Below, piece by piece: positions 26,128 through 38,912 of a stretch of 64,000 bases of DNA. The stretch comes from Morchella semilibera. Taxonomy: Eukaryota; Ascomycota; Pezizomycetes; Pezizales; Morchellaceae. The notes below the pieces were generated by a model, which was not told the DNA's origin, did no database searches, and was given only the letters and a program-made list of their open reading frames with translations. The stretch spans positions 434,001 to 498,000 of the forward strand of contig WBVU01000003.1 in the NCBI GenBank assembly GCA_009192285.1, written 5' to 3'. The translations under genes were made by a program, and so were the position numbers. Numbering within the stretch: position 1 is the first letter of the stretch; the number at the start of each line of letters is the position of its first letter.

Positions 26128-26515
26128 TTGATCCGTAAGGGTCATGGTGATTTAAAGGCTTAGAACTTATGCTATGGTTAGGAAGAAGGCGAAAAAAGCC
26201 CCCGCGTGACAGCATGAAGATATAACACTCATGCCCCTAAGTATGTTCGTGTAGATTAGGTTTGAACGCATTGACAAATAAACATTATTTTTTCTCTCGC
26301 GAGAATTCGTCTTTAGCTAGTGTTGAATAGCCACATGTAAGGGTGTAGTTTTATACCAGCCCAGTCTTAATACCAAGCGTTATGAACTGCAGTACCGTAC
26401 TGTATGCATATCAAGATTGATCTGAGACCGGATCGGGAGATAGTATGAACGTTTTTTTTTGTTTAATTCATTAATAGATAACATGTATCTTCTACTATTC
26501 TGTTAAATAAATTAG

Positions 26516-26545
26516 CCAGTCATGATGTCCAGTCATGATGTCCAG
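26516..26545. repeat. 13-bp tandem repeat (AGTCATGATGTCC)
   Basis: Two perfect copies and a partial third (AGACATGTCC) occur just upstream of a MITE. Confidence 0.85.
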
Positions 26546-26574
26546 ACATGTCCTCACCTGTTATCATTCTTCTA

Positions 26575-26685
26575 CTCCTATATTCATGACGTTTCCGAAC
26601 ACGACCACTATTGCATGCCATACAAAAAGGTAGCCTTGTAGCGTTGTTTCCGTAAGTTGTTCCCAGAAACGCTATAAACTACGAG
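26575..26685. mobile_element. MITE family C, copy 1 (TA-flanked)
   Basis: Inverted termini contain TTCATGACGTTTCCGAACAC on the left and the reverse complement of TTTATAGCGTTTCTGGGAAC on the right. TA dinucleotides lie immediately outside both ends, as expected for a Tc1/mariner-type target duplication. The element is 111 bp with no coding capacity. The arms have drifted more than in family A, so this copy is older. Confidence 0.75.
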
Positions 26686-26716
26686 TAGTTATCTTTTTTA
26701 AATCCGAAACAATATA

Positions 26717-26852
26717 GACGACTTCCCTAGCCACTTGAACACCCACCTCACTCGAACATTGGGCGTAAAAAGGAAAGGGTCCTCGTTGAAACCGGCTTCT
26801 GTACTAATAACTCTCAACTGTTCGAGTGAGGAGGGTGTTCAGGGAAGTCGCC
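26717..26852. mobile_element. MITE-like inverted-repeat element E (TA-flanked)
   Basis: The left terminus GACGACTTCCCT and the right terminus AGGGAAGTCGCC are inverted copies with one mismatch. The inner arms share GAACACCC and CCTCACTCGAACA. The left arm has an 8-nt insertion relative to the right. TA flanks both ends. It is 136 bp, non-coding, and lies only 31 bp from the family C copy to its left. Confidence 0.72.
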
Positions 26853-29518
26853 TACATCGAACATTGAAAAATTCTCAACCTTGATTACCTACCTCGAGCT
26901 CATTCTAGGTAATAATCCACATTTCCTATTATCGGGCGGGTCGTAGCGATTGTTGAAGTAGGCAAAAGGAATGGACCTATAGTATCCTAATGGGATAAAA
27001 GGGATACAAAGGTCCAATGTTGCCAGTCCCATAAGCACTTAATTGAAAACCCTCACCACTGGAAGACTGGAAGAGTGGATGTGATTAGCAGCCTGTTGCG
27101 TGGTTTAAGGTTTAAGTACAAACCATTCATGATTCATGCCTAGCTAGTCCTAGTGAGGCTTAGACAATTTTGACCTCGTATGATTTAACGGAAGGTGGCG
27201 ATCCGAAGTTCCAAAACATCGAGGGCCTAACCCTTCTTTCGACTCTAAACAACGGGGCGTAGAAGCTGGTTGTGGCTCGTGGTGGCGGGCGCTGTACGCG
27301 AGTATATAACCATACATGTAACAATTTTGCCCTCATTATTGATCAGTTGGGTGTTCTCAAACTCGATCTAGTGTTCGCGCTACCAGCGATTGTTACTTAC
27401 ATAATAATTCTGATAAAATATATGAACCATTCGACCGTGGGTTGTTTTATCACGAATGACCGAAAACTGGTGCCTAACCGTAGGTTAGAAGAGTGGAATA
27501 GAAGTATTGTATCTAGACAATTGCAAGGTTCGACATGTACCTTTATCTACCTCTTGTTCTGGGGTAAATTGGTCTGGGACAAAGTTTCGACCTTTGCAAT
27601 AGTAAAAATGTGTATACTCACATTCGGTATATGTAGTATTCCTTATTTAGCCCATTTCATAAAGCCATAGTCTCCGTGACAGAAATACTTTAATTATACA
27701 GACTCTCCTCTTCCATATTAGGAGAATGAAGAATGCATTCTCCCGAAACCATCACGCCCTGAAGAATTGGTCTGTGGTTCCATTGAAAACCTCTAATTAT
27801 CCTTTCTCAAGGTACAGACTCAACTCAGAGATGCCGTAAGTTGATTAGCCAAACAAGCTCACTAGGCCACCAATGTTTCCAGCTATGTCTGATATATGTA
27901 ATATAATAAGAGTAAGTAGCAACCTACGTCGCCTCATATTCATATATATTAACACATGCATACACTATATGTGTATAAAAACGTATATGACTAGGAGAGA
28001 GGTAGTTTAGCGCAGCTATTTTCAAACACGTATCTAAAGAGGATGAGGCCCTTACCACTTGCCCTATAGTAAACTAATATTAAATAGGACTTTATAGGGA
28101 AAAACGCCTAAGGTTCGGTACCACCTCGTAGAATGATGTGAGAGTAGCACAAAATCCGAATGAATCCTACAAGCATCTCACTATGACAATGGCCTACTAG
28201 GTCATTCTTTGAAGGAGCTCAAGCAGTTATAATACTAGCGCAGTCTTAGTAGTATATCTACGAGCAACGTACGTACCTGTAACCCGACCCGAATAAGATC
28301 TCCCTAAAGCAAGAAGGAGGGGGGCAGGTACGGTAATAGGTTCGCCTCATATAACTAGTTTAATTAAGCCCTATATAAATCTATTAATCAAATAAAGACG
28401 TGAAGTTTTCATGGGATTGTGCGTAGAAATGACTGGGCTCCACCTTAGAGGGTGAACCTGAGAATATACCTATCCAAGGCCCCCCCATCCTGCACACGCT
28501 CAAAGCTAAAACCGAGATAGCTCTCAAATATATATAGGAGGTACCTAGGCTATCCTTCGAAGAGGTTAGCTCCATTCGAATCGGACCGAGCAATGCAAAC
28601 CAAGAAAAGATACATTCAAAAGCAGTCAATTAGGTATCATTTTCGTCTCTCAATTCTCCTCAGCCCTCTCAAACCAACCTAAGACCTTCATTTTCCTGAA
28701 GTTCATCAACCCCAGCCAACGCATCTACCTAATTAAATATCCGAAGATGTGCCAAACAGACCTCAAGTCGGGAAGACTGCCCCTGCGGACAAACGTTTTA
28801 TGATGAGGTAGCATCTCAATATTTCCATCAAAAACCCCTGGGAGTCGACTATCTCTTGGGTTTGAGCAGGGAATAAAACATCTCCCGAATATATAGTGTG
28901 TTTATTTCTGCCACGTGTGCCCCCTAGATCGATCGTGGTGCGGGTCCACATCTTATATCCCCACACGCTTGATTGTCTCGAGTGTAGCTACATCCTTGCC
29001 CCGACTATCGGAAGGAATAGGGCAGTGGTTATGTTCTCCCCAGGGACCTTGGAGTGAATTATGGGGTTGAGGCGTTCAGAATCTCCCTTATTTCGGACTA
29101 CTTATATCACGACGTTATCTGTTTGTTTTTCTTAATTAGTTACGCACGCTCTCAATAAAACCTGCCCCTCTTCCCTCCACCCCCCACCCCCCACCCCCCA
29201 TTGCCATTACAGATTGGACATACCAGATCTCAGGTAAAGGTACATAAGAACCGATTCCCTTCTGATAAATCCCCCTAACTTAAGATCTTATAATATGTTA
29301 CCTTTATTAGTGTAATAGGTAACTGTCCACGAAGTAAGCAACATTAAACGCGTACGTCGTCCAAGTATCAAATTACCTCCGAAAAGATTTCGGCGTGGTC
29401 CTAACAATATTAATTACATTCCACATATTGGACAACATAGGTAAAATCCCTCTCTTCGCAAACATGTTTTAGCTGTGAAGTTCCGTTTCCCTGATTTGTG
29501 AGCGCGCGCACATGCCTG

Positions 29519-29553
29519 CGCACTGTCCCAAACGCACTGTCCCAAACGCACTG
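29519..29553. repeat. 15-bp tandem repeat (CGCACTGTCCCAAA-type)
   Basis: Two full units (CGCACTGTCCCAAA) and the start of a third occur in non-coding DNA. Confidence 0.85.
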
Positions 29554-31477
29554 GAGTGCAGTTGCGCAACCAATCATGGAAGTTTCTGTTTTATACTACC
29601 TTTATTAGTTAGCGAGTCGCACATGTTGGGGGAAAGGCTGGGTAACGTTAATGTACCTGTGCCTATCAAAAAAGAATAATATGTTTTATGTATACTCTCG
29701 TGATGACTGGCTTCCACAAAATATCTATAGGGCTAACCGTTACTCCACTCACAAATGTATACCTTGCGCAGAGTCACAGGAATATTTAAGTCCTTGTAAT
29801 CATTATCAGAAACGAATTTCGCACCCTCCACTGTAACCCAAGGCCATTCTAGGCACTAAGCCTCATTCTGCACTAGGAGTAACACATAATATGATGAGTG
29901 TAGGTCTGTATGGGGCATCCTCGTAGAGCATATTAGTTCGTCAGCTTCAATGAATGGCTAAAACTGCCTCATCCAACCAAGTTCTTCTTTGTCTACCTAC
30001 TGGAGTATGCCCAATTTGCGTAAGATCTGTCCCCAAACGTCTAAGACAAAGCCTTCTACCAACCGTACTCTGATGTCTAACTGTCTTACCATCAGATGCC
30101 CGATTGTATTATTGGTACAAGGGTGATTACTATAGAGGCGGCACCATTTAGAGATATAGACCCAGATATGCTAGTCGAAATTTGCCACAGATATTAAACT
30201 CACCTTATTACTCATTACCCTCGAACCCACCCTGCCGTAGTACTCGTAGACATTATCATATTCTGTTCATGTCAACTCAACAAACTCTCCCTAATTCCAC
30301 TACCGTGGACGTTGTAATACGTCAGCCTTAGTCCCCGCCGTATACGTATAATAACGCGATAGAAGGACTAAAGGACGCACATTTACAGTTGTGCTTGTAA
30401 ACCCTAGTTATACGATGACTTAATAAATTGCAAGCTCTATGAAATGTCGATATATACTAGAAATAAGATGATCCTAGAATAGTACAAGTGTATATAGCTT
30501 TAGATGATTAGATTTTGACAGATATAGTTTGTGGGGTTTGGATAGGCCGGGTGGTGCTAAGATAAGTGTTATCAGGGGACTATGCTTTAGCAAGATTCCT
30601 AGAACCCCTAAAGAGATGAAAGCCATCATATAACTCTGCCCCTCTTCATTGATCTCAGAGTGTTGATATTAACAGTTGGCCCTTTAACCTTGCTTGATTG
30701 GATGTTAGGCGCCGGGGGTTTAGGTGTAAAGCGATGCCAACGAATCAAGAAGCCATGCCAATATCTTAGGCATTTAAGTATTTCAGAAGGTGAGTATATC
30801 CGTTTTTAGCTGAGGTATGTCCAGGCGCCGGGCTTGTGCGGTGACGGATCCCTCTCAAGTACTAGTTTAAATGCTAAAGTTCAGCCTTATGGTTATGTGA
30901 GACATATATGCATAACGGCACGATTCCCGTACCGTGGTTCTACCTCAAAGATGCAAGCCCCATATGCCCCTACTGTGTAGGTTATTTGGTAACACGCTGA
31001 AAATTACCATGGTGACAGGTGTCTAATCTTACAAAGACCTTCTTGTTCGCACACAGTAAATCCAACCAAAAGATTAGTTATGTTGACCCCTAACTAGCTG
31101 ATCGTATGTTCATGAGTCTTCAGACTATAAGCATTAATCTTTCGAGAGGACTTGATTTATCTTATTTGTGCGCAAAGGCAGTGCAATAGTTCTATTGCCT
31201 TAATCTCAGGGCGAAACTTAATGTTCGTAATATTGACCGCGTACTAAGAGTTCTCACCTAGACTAAATGTTAGCCTTGGAAATGTAAATACATATATACT
31301 CAACTACAGAGGGATTTTAAGCTTTCATCAGCACGGCTCTCCCCCGAAGTCACCTATATATCCACCAGCTACATTAGATAAAGATCATTAGAAGCCAGAG
31401 TACCGAAAATACCCCTTACTAAAGTCGATATTCACACCCTTCTTCAATATCAATCTCCACGAAAGATTTGAGCTGTC

Positions 31478-31831
31478 ATGTCCTCAGTTACTCCTAGTGC
31501 CTCTTTTGCCCCTAGATCTGATGGCTTGTTTGCGGCTGGAATCCTCGATGAAAATTCCAACAGCTCTCTCAAAGAGTTAGCGCACCCCTCTTCTCCCGCC
31601 GAAGAAGATATTTATTCACCCCCTACCTCACCAACAAGTAGACCTACCCACGATATCCTATATCGACAAGCGCCACCAGACTCTCTTGCTCGGGAGAGGA
31701 ACTGGTTCTGCCATATGTGCATGAAAAACGGTGTCCATACTGGTCCAATGTGTGTTGAAGTCAATCCTGCGTGCTACGAATGTCAGCACCGACGCTGTGA
31801 TGAGTGTCCTATAGAAAGGGCTGGCTATTAA
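31478..31831 (+). CDS. Small cysteine-rich HRRCxxCP protein
   Basis: A single-exon ATG frame of 117 residues. The N-terminal 75 residues are Ser/Pro-rich and probably disordered, with no signal peptide. The C-terminal 45 residues read WFCHMC, then MCVEVN, ACYEC, QHRRCDECP. That gives W-x-C-x2-C ... C-x2-C-x-H-x2-C-x2-C, likely to bind one or two zinc ions. The HRRCxxCP core is shared with the locus at 24.1-24.56 kb, and both genes have CTATATATCC 77 to 125 nt upstream of the start. Small RanBP2-like cysteine-rich proteins of this kind are common and poorly studied in filamentous ascomycetes (general knowledge). No function can be assigned. The isolated location in gene-poor DNA lowers confidence slightly. 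Confidence 0.6.
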   Translation: MSSVTPSASFAPRSDGLFAAGILDENSNSSLKELAHPSSPAEEDIYSPPTSPTSRPTHDILYRQAPPDSLARERNWFCHMCMKNGVHTGPMCVEVNPACYECQHRRCDECPIERAGY

Positions 31832-32366
31832 CCCGACGTGCCTTTGTTCTGGTCTTTTCCCTTGACCAAGTCCCCCGCAAACCAACGACATGTTTCAATT
31901 AATCGATTCGGGCCGGTGCATCTTGATCCTTTGTGTCGGTTAGCGACTAGCTCTTTTTTTTCTTTTGTGGGTGGTGCTTTTACCAAGAGTTCTCTAGAAG
32001 CGTTGGGTCTGCTATTACGTCGATAAAAACACTTGTGGCTGCGATATTACTTTTCCATTTCGTTAACGGGTTGTTTACTTGTCTAGTTATCAAGTTGCTT
32101 CAAAATGTTGTGTGAAAAGGTTCGATGAATGAGACCGGGATGTCTATATTTGAGATGGAGCTATATGTACCTAGAGCCGGTAATTAAGGCCGTAGGTTGA
32201 TCTGAATAAAGCGTCGAGATGGTGGTATTACTGAAGTATATGTCCTTAAACGCCTTTTGACTACATTTATCCTTGACAATATATGGTGTAAGTGATTCTG
32301 ATAACGTTTCGCTCAGTTTCTTAAGTTAGATTTAAAATTTATTCAATGATTCATCTGCAGTATGTA

Positions 32367-32429
32367 CTACGGGTGTAGGGGTAAGTCTGTAGATCTAGAC
32401 TGTCTACAGACTTACCCCTATACCCGTAG
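32367..32429. mobile_element. 63-bp hairpin MITE, TA-flanked
   Basis: Two 27-bp arms starting CTACGGGT and ending ACCCGTAG match with one mismatch around a 9-nt loop (TCTAGACTG). TA lies directly outside both ends. Near-perfect arms imply a young insertion. The next element begins within 6 bp of its right end. Confidence 0.8.
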
Positions 32430-32434
32430 TACTA

Positions 32435-32568
32435 CTACATGTAATTTCATGACGTTTCCGAACACGACTGCTATGCATACATGTAGAGTACACACAAAAA
32501 ATTGCCAAGCGCCCCCTTTGTATAGTATGCAATATTAGTTGTGTTCCGAAACATCATGGCGGGGCGAG
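32435..32568. mobile_element. MITE family C, copy 2
   Basis: The left arm holds TTTCATGACGTTTCCGAACA and the right arm the inverted form of CCATGATGTTTCGGAACACA. The right end is CGAG followed by TA, while the left end CTACATG has drifted. It is 134 bp and non-coding. Confidence 0.72.
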
Positions 32569-33921
32569 TACCGACCTAGGCTAGGTAAGAGACTAGAGTA
32601 GTACCGAACGGGCTAGACTTTAAACACCAGAATATGCTTGTCCTATTCGAAACCTCTACATATGTAGCTCTCCTGCACCACTTCCTAATATAATCTATAC
32701 ATCAGCTGAAGTTAGATGTCGTGATGACATGGCAGCAAGAATTTTAAATTTCCGATGTAGAGTAGGTACCTTGGTATCGGTACATAAGGTCCTGCAATGC
32801 GATGTACTGTGACATCACGATCGTCGGCATTAAGATATCGGATTTTCAATACTAGGTCGCAGGTATAACATACTGGTTCGTATACATGCAGGTACGTATT
32901 AGTCCCAGCTCTTAGGCTTGAAGGTTGGAATGCCCGAAATCGAACAATATTGGAATGTCTCCGAAGCTGTTATAACTTGAGATGTAGGGTATGGGCCCAA
33001 GGCGTTTATAGTTATTATATCAACAAGTTAACCTATAGAAGAATAGATTTAGACTAGATATGTAGTTGCACAACAGAGGATATAGTAAATGCGCTGCATA
33101 AACGAGGACATAGTAAATATACCGCATAAACATCTTCCATATGAATTCATAAACAGGAACATGTGCTTGGCATCACTAACGTCCATATAGACATGCAAAC
33201 GGCAAATCTTAAGGGTTGGTGATAGAGTCGACTTCGATAGTACACTTTCTAGATCCTATAAGTCCCTGGGTGTATTAGTGGTCATATATATAAGTAAGTC
33301 TGGTGTGGACCTGTTGCAATAAGAGTGCATGTAAGATGTACCCCGGGGGTCCTCAAAGTGATGCAACGGCGACAGAAACCACTAATTTCGCAGCTACTGG
33401 CCACCATGCCCAAAAGTTGGGAAGTAATTTATATATGTTGGCATTAGGTGGAGCTATATAATAATAGTAAATGGAAATACTAATGGAAAAAATTGACTGA
33501 GCCTAGCTTTGATAGTGATCGCGACACCAGAATATTGAGCTCGTTGCATCACTTTAAGGGCCCCCGGGGTACATGTATACATATAGGTTATATTGAGAGA
33601 TGTGTGCAAGTATACATTAGTATTTATACATGTATTAATTATAGACTTATAGCACTTGCTCGTGTAAGTGTACATGTACGTACTTACGTGGCTACATAAA
33701 AAATCAATGTTACGTGCAATTCGAGATCTTTTGTATACGTAGTACAGATCCTCATCGGTGATATATAGCGTAGAAGTATATACGTATATATGGGTATGAC
33801 CATATATGTGTACATACATGTAATGCATGATGTGTTTACGCATCAATACTTGTGTATTACAAGATCTTAAGATGTATTCATTCTAGAACCCAGATAACTA
33901 CATGCACATACATGTAGTTTA

Positions 33922-34055
33922 CTCGGGGCAGGTAAAAAGTACCGGACAATAGAGGTTTTTGGTTCACCAATGGGTGCGCGTACTAGGCGAGAACTACTGC
34001 AAAAAAAGCCCAGAGACAAAACTTGCATTGTCCGGTACTATTTACCTGCCCCGAG
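33922..34055 (+). mobile_element. MITE family A, copy 1 (identical to the copy at 42539-42672)
   Basis: It is 134 bp, with terminal inverted repeats CTCGGGGCAGGTAAA and an inner AGTACCGGACAAT that extend to about 29 bp with one mismatch. TA borders each end. It has no open frame of use. Compared base by base with the reverse complement of 42539-42672, I find no difference. The structure points to a non-autonomous Tc1/mariner-like element, since TA targets are that superfamily's hallmark. Confidence 0.9.
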
Positions 34056-34970
34056 TATACATGATATATTATGCGTGAATTCTGGTGGGGAAGACCCAAA
34101 GAGTGATTGGCAAGCACTTTGGTCATTGAGGACCTACATGTAGTAGAAGGAGGGATTTTTCGTAATCGTACTGTTTTAAACTACATGTACGTACATGTAC
34201 ATGATACCAAGCGAGAACGTTGGCTATACATGTAGCTATGGAACTTTAGCCGAGTGAGAGTTAATTAAATAAAATGCCAATGATATTAGAGAACTATGGC
34301 GGGGATAGCTGGGCCGCGCATAGTACTCGTAAATGCGATTATAGGAAACCTCAGTTATATATACATGTATATATATGTGTGTGTGTGAAACACCACTTTA
34401 CCGGCCACCGACTTATAGCTTAAGAGTAACTGCACTCCTGTAGTTATCAAACTGCATGCCTAGGTCGGCGCCTTAAAGTAAATTTTCCAGCACCAAATCA
34501 GCACTCCAATGTTTACAAAAGGTAAAACCGGTGATTACTTTTGCCATTTCTGAGTAGTACTGGGTTTAGTCTCAAGACTACTATGTAATTAAACGCTGAT
34601 ATCTAAATATTATCATCTATCAACCTTGTTAATACGCATTACATATTTTATAGCCCGGATGAGAATACTAACGCTCTCACAGAAGAGTCCTATTATTTCG
34701 AGACGTATAATTATATGTATTTACAGTCTCAATTACATGTACTACATGTAGTAATTACTGATCCCTATTATACCGCTCACATGAAACACCATCTAAATAT
34801 GCAGCCTCGCATCTGACAATATGCGCGAGGTGTCCCGGCACCATTGGCTGTTGTAATCAGGCTGCAGCCTCGCACATAACACAACATATCTCTTCTTCAC
34901 CTTGAATCAAGCCTGTAACTCCTCCTGAGTGGTTTGATCATTTTCTAGAATACTTTACATTTTGGCTGCG

Positions 34971-35002
34971 ATATCCGCTAATATAGATATCCGCTAATAT
35001 AG
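34971..35002. repeat. 16- to 17-bp tandem duplication (ATATCCGCTAATATAG)
   Basis: Two perfect adjacent copies in non-coding sequence. Confidence 0.85.
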
Positions 35003-38000
35003 AGAGACCGAAGAACAGTAGTACATCGGCGAGTATTTGTTAACTATCCCTTAGTCTGTCAATGCTGACCGCCCTATAATAGAGGAATTGAATTTGTATG
35101 GAAGATCGCTATTATTTGATAAGGGAGTTAACAGGATCTGTTGGGAAAGCCACACAAAATTTGCTTCCTCTAGGGGGGGGACTAAGGGATACCACTATAA
35201 TTTGCATTTGAGGTTTTGTACATAGTTTATCTTAATCCCTACTTACTGGATCAAACGCATCTCAGTTGGTGTGTGTGTGACGGTATGCCATATGAAAGCC
35301 TTGCGGAACTCCGCCGCACGGGGAAATTAGACTGCATTGAGGAGAGACGAACGGTATAGGAGTATGGCGCTTTGCGCGGGGCCTGCTCCGTTGTATCTTT
35401 GTGCCTTTAACGCATACGTATATAACTCGTAGCAAAATCTCGTAACTGCTTATAATTGTGCCTGTACAATCCAAGGTGGTTAGATTGATACTAATTTTCG
35501 CTACAAAATGTCCCTTTAGATTGAAACCACATTAACGTACCTAGGCCTCTACTTAGCTATTTTATCGGAGGCCAAGCGTCTATCTCTTCAGTGCATGTGA
35601 GTTGGTATTCGAACCCTGATCTGAGTAGGTAGCTTCTGTAAACGGACCGGAACCCAATCACGGGGTAGAAGTGGCATGACGGCGATACCTCAAAAGTCTG
35701 GTATGACTTCTCCTAAGCGCACTTTAGCTATAGGCATGTATTAGCGTTAAACGCATACGAGTACATGTAGGCATTAGGAGCTGGGATGACAGGTTTAATT
35801 GATATAAGAGGAGACGCTCACAGATAGGTTTTTTCCCCACATATCCTAGCGTTGACAGGGAAAATCATATGTTTCATCAAGCAAGGTACTTGATCACGTC
35901 AGTATTATAGTACCGCAAAGCCTCGAAAAAATTGGCTACCCCCGGCTAGGGATAATTTGCTTAACGATTGGTTGAACGGTGTAGATTATGTCTGCTAATT
36001 GGAATTTTAATCTCATATGTGCAGCTGATTTTTTGAGTTGCGGCGGTAGTATATTTGTTCATTCATCATTGAGGAGCTGTCAGTTACTCTCACACATCAT
36101 GTTAGCATAACAGCGCTTGGCCGCATCCTCTTTGAAGTAGATAAAATACCTAGTCCGCCCCCCCCCCAAAAAAAAAAAAATCACTCGGAAGACCCAGCGG
36201 CCATATTGAATAGTATGAATACGGTTGCACCCTGTCCCAGAAAACCACTTATTCATGAGCCAGGACATCCGTGGTTAAAGCCCTAGTAAAGCCCATCCTG
36301 TAGTATATGAGAACATTGTTGATATTTCTCAAGGCTCCTGTACTAACGATGAAGGTTTGATCAAGCTTGTCCTGATCAACACCAGCTTGCGGTGGTCTCC
36401 GATTCTCACCCTGAAGCCTGTGGGCACAATTGCTAAAACATTATCATGAGGCGTTTCATGGCTGTCGATATATGGTTGGCATCCGGAGTCGTTCACCTAT
36501 AAAGCCAGACCTCGGCCCTTTTATTGCCGGTATGCCGATGCTGTGCCGCTGTTATTACTGCTGCTGCCGTTCCCGCTGGTTGTTGATGATTGCAGTTGTA
36601 CCATATTCGTGATAGACTTCCCCGGGCCCCAGATAAATGCGTGCTCAAGATCCATGTTTCCTAATTGCGACAAGCAATACAGCAGCCACCAGCTCTAAGT
36701 CGAAAACCGATGAAATCACCCTCACACCTAATCCAAAGCCTCACAGCACCGATGACTCTTATCATTCAATGTCTCACGTTTTTCCAGAATCAAAAATTTA
36801 TCGCGGTGATCGGTATGTCCATAACCCCATATGCAGTCTTCTTTATCTCGTGTCACATTTGACATTCCATCATGCGTATGTGCCGTACTCAAAAGGAAAA
36901 AACTCAAGAGGGGTAACCGAGTGAAGGCAGAGCTGTGCCGTTTTAAAGTAGTGTAGAGAGATATAGTGGTAGAATAAATCAGTAGAACAAAGAAGAGAAA
37001 ACAGAGTTTGTGTATCTCATCTGCATTGTACCCACTCGAATCTCACCCGAGAGAGCGCACCCAGCCGAAAATTCAGAAAAAAAGTCAACCAAAAGTGATT
37101 CTCACGGCGCTCATCACACTAAAGTATCCCTCATCCTCGCCAATATAGGAGGTACCCCTCCATAATCAAGTGGAAACTGGTTTTCGCTGGTATGACGTAT
37201 ATCCACATATCAGATTCATTGTTGGAGGCCTTTCTTCCTAAACCGGTTCTACAGTAAGATCCCACGAGCTCGATTGAATCGGTGGATGTGTAAATGTCCA
37301 TCTGCCGCAGAGATCTACAGGTTAGGCCGTCGTGTGTTGTTCTGTTTCTAACTTCTTTGCTTGTGGTAAGAGAGCAGGAAGGGTAAAGACGCTCAGGCAC
37401 GGACTAGAAGAATGAACTGAAGGATCCTGGACTGTCGGTCATGGGTTTCTAGTAACTCGGGATTTTCTTGACTCAGATAAACAGATCCCGTGGTCCATTA
37501 CTCAAGCGATTTTAATTCCGTTGTTTTAGAAACTTCGTGATGGTTCTTCTACTACAGGTTAGAATAATAGACACCATTACAATACATCATAGGAGACTAT
37601 AATTATGAGAAGGTTAATGACTCGTCTGCTAGCTTTGGAGTTAATTTTTGAGAGTAAGGATACCAAGATCTACCGATAAACATCATATCATTGTCACTGT
37701 CAAACGGATCCGAGAGTTCAAACAAGGCTGGCTACCCGAGGGCAAGAACGTCAGCAAACGTCTGCTACGTGTCAAAAAGTGATAATAAGCTTTTAGTAGA
37801 GATGTTGCTTGTACGGCTTGTGAATTTGCAGGGGTGCGTGGGAGCGGTATTTCGTCACAGTGAAATTCTTGGTAGGAAGACCGACTGTGAAAACAACTGA
37901 ATCTGAATCATAGCGGGCAGGTACTGCGACTTGAATACTAGTGGAAACACTATCTACATTACTTGGAGTGCCATACCAACACATCTCTAGCTACTACTCG

Positions 38001-38912
38001 TACTCTGTAAACTTTGTTTGGGGTTATACAGGGATCAAGGGGTCTCGGGAGGGGAAAGAAAATAAGTTCTTGGCGTGGATTACCTTCCATCGTGACGACA
38101 TAAATGATGTTAAGAACCAAGGCGGATAGACTTGGGCTACGTTTCTTATTGGATTATTCGACAGCGCGCTAGTCCTCTTCCAAGGAAAATAGTGAAACAA
38201 ACCACAAGCCCATGCAAAATTGCATCAGTTCTGCTCTACCAACAACCCCACCTGAGAAAAGAATCACTATTACTCCCTCAATGCAGGTTTCAACTATCAA
38301 GGAAATAATCCGCCGACATCATCATCCCCCAAGAAAATTCCAAAGACCACAGGATCACAGCGGGAAACGGAGCAGACATATAAGTGCCCTGCCCTTTGAT
38401 GTTGATGGGATTTTTACCTTTCACTATCACCATCGCACGTTAACGCTTCTGTCACCTGCTTTTCTTTTTGAGAACATCGATAATACTCCTGCCAACACCC
38501 CGCCACACTAATAGAAACTCTCAATGTGAGTACTACACTTATCATTCGCATTATTATAATATTTATTACATACTATCTATTATTTCTTACTGCCTTACCC
38601 ACACACATTCCACATTTCTTTTATTCCCCGCCTGCTTTTAGTTATGCTTTTAATCCGTCCTGCTACTTATACCCGACTGCCAACCGCCCCACTCATACAC
38701 TCACAACCCCTCAACAGTCTATTTCCAAACCCCCAAAACACCACCTCACCCATAAAAGAAAGGTTTTGAAACTAATCCACAAGAGTCCCAGAAGCTCCAG
38801 TAGTCCACTGCGTGATATAACATCATTCGCCAGTACAATAACACTCATAACGCTGACAACACCATAAAATCCCTATCTTTTCCACTCACATTTTTGAGAA
38901 ACAACCATCACA

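Larger units (their letters stand above)
24559..31477. other. Gene-poor AT-rich stretch with MITEs
   Basis: This stretch holds two TA-flanked inverted-repeat elements (26575-26685 and 26717-26852), a 13-bp tandem (26516-26545) and a 15-bp tandem (29519-29553). It also has a CACCCCC run near 29.18 kb and a few TACATGTA words. Open frames at 25540-26127 and 27272-27670 begin with GTG, not ATG, and show no known domain. From about 27.7 to 31.4 kb I see nothing that supports a gene. Confidence 0.5.
31832..38912. other. Gene-poor, repeat-rich stretch upstream of the DUF8035-like gene
   Basis: This holds a 63-bp hairpin element, a family C MITE, a family A MITE, a 17-bp tandem near 34.98 kb and the densest TACATGTA cluster of the window (about twelve in 33.5-34.8 kb). 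From 36.3 to 38.2 kb there are only short unsupported frames. 38.2-38.9 kb is pyrimidine-rich and probably the leader of the next gene. A GTGAGT at 38525 could be a donor of a leader intron, but I cannot place its acceptor. Confidence 0.5.

Noticed and set aside
27272-27670. 132-codon frame with hydrophobic stretches
   Set aside because: Starts at GTG, has no recognisable family and hydrophobic residues are expected from AT-rich sequence.
35560-35640. TTCGAA-containing segment resembling a tRNA T-arm on the minus strand
   Set aside because: The flanking five bases do not pair and no acceptor or anticodon stem can be drawn.
38212-38867. Two plus-strand frames of about 100 codons before the DUF8035-like gene
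   Set aside because: Composition follows the pyrimidine-rich leader, there are no motifs, and a good gene start follows at 38913.
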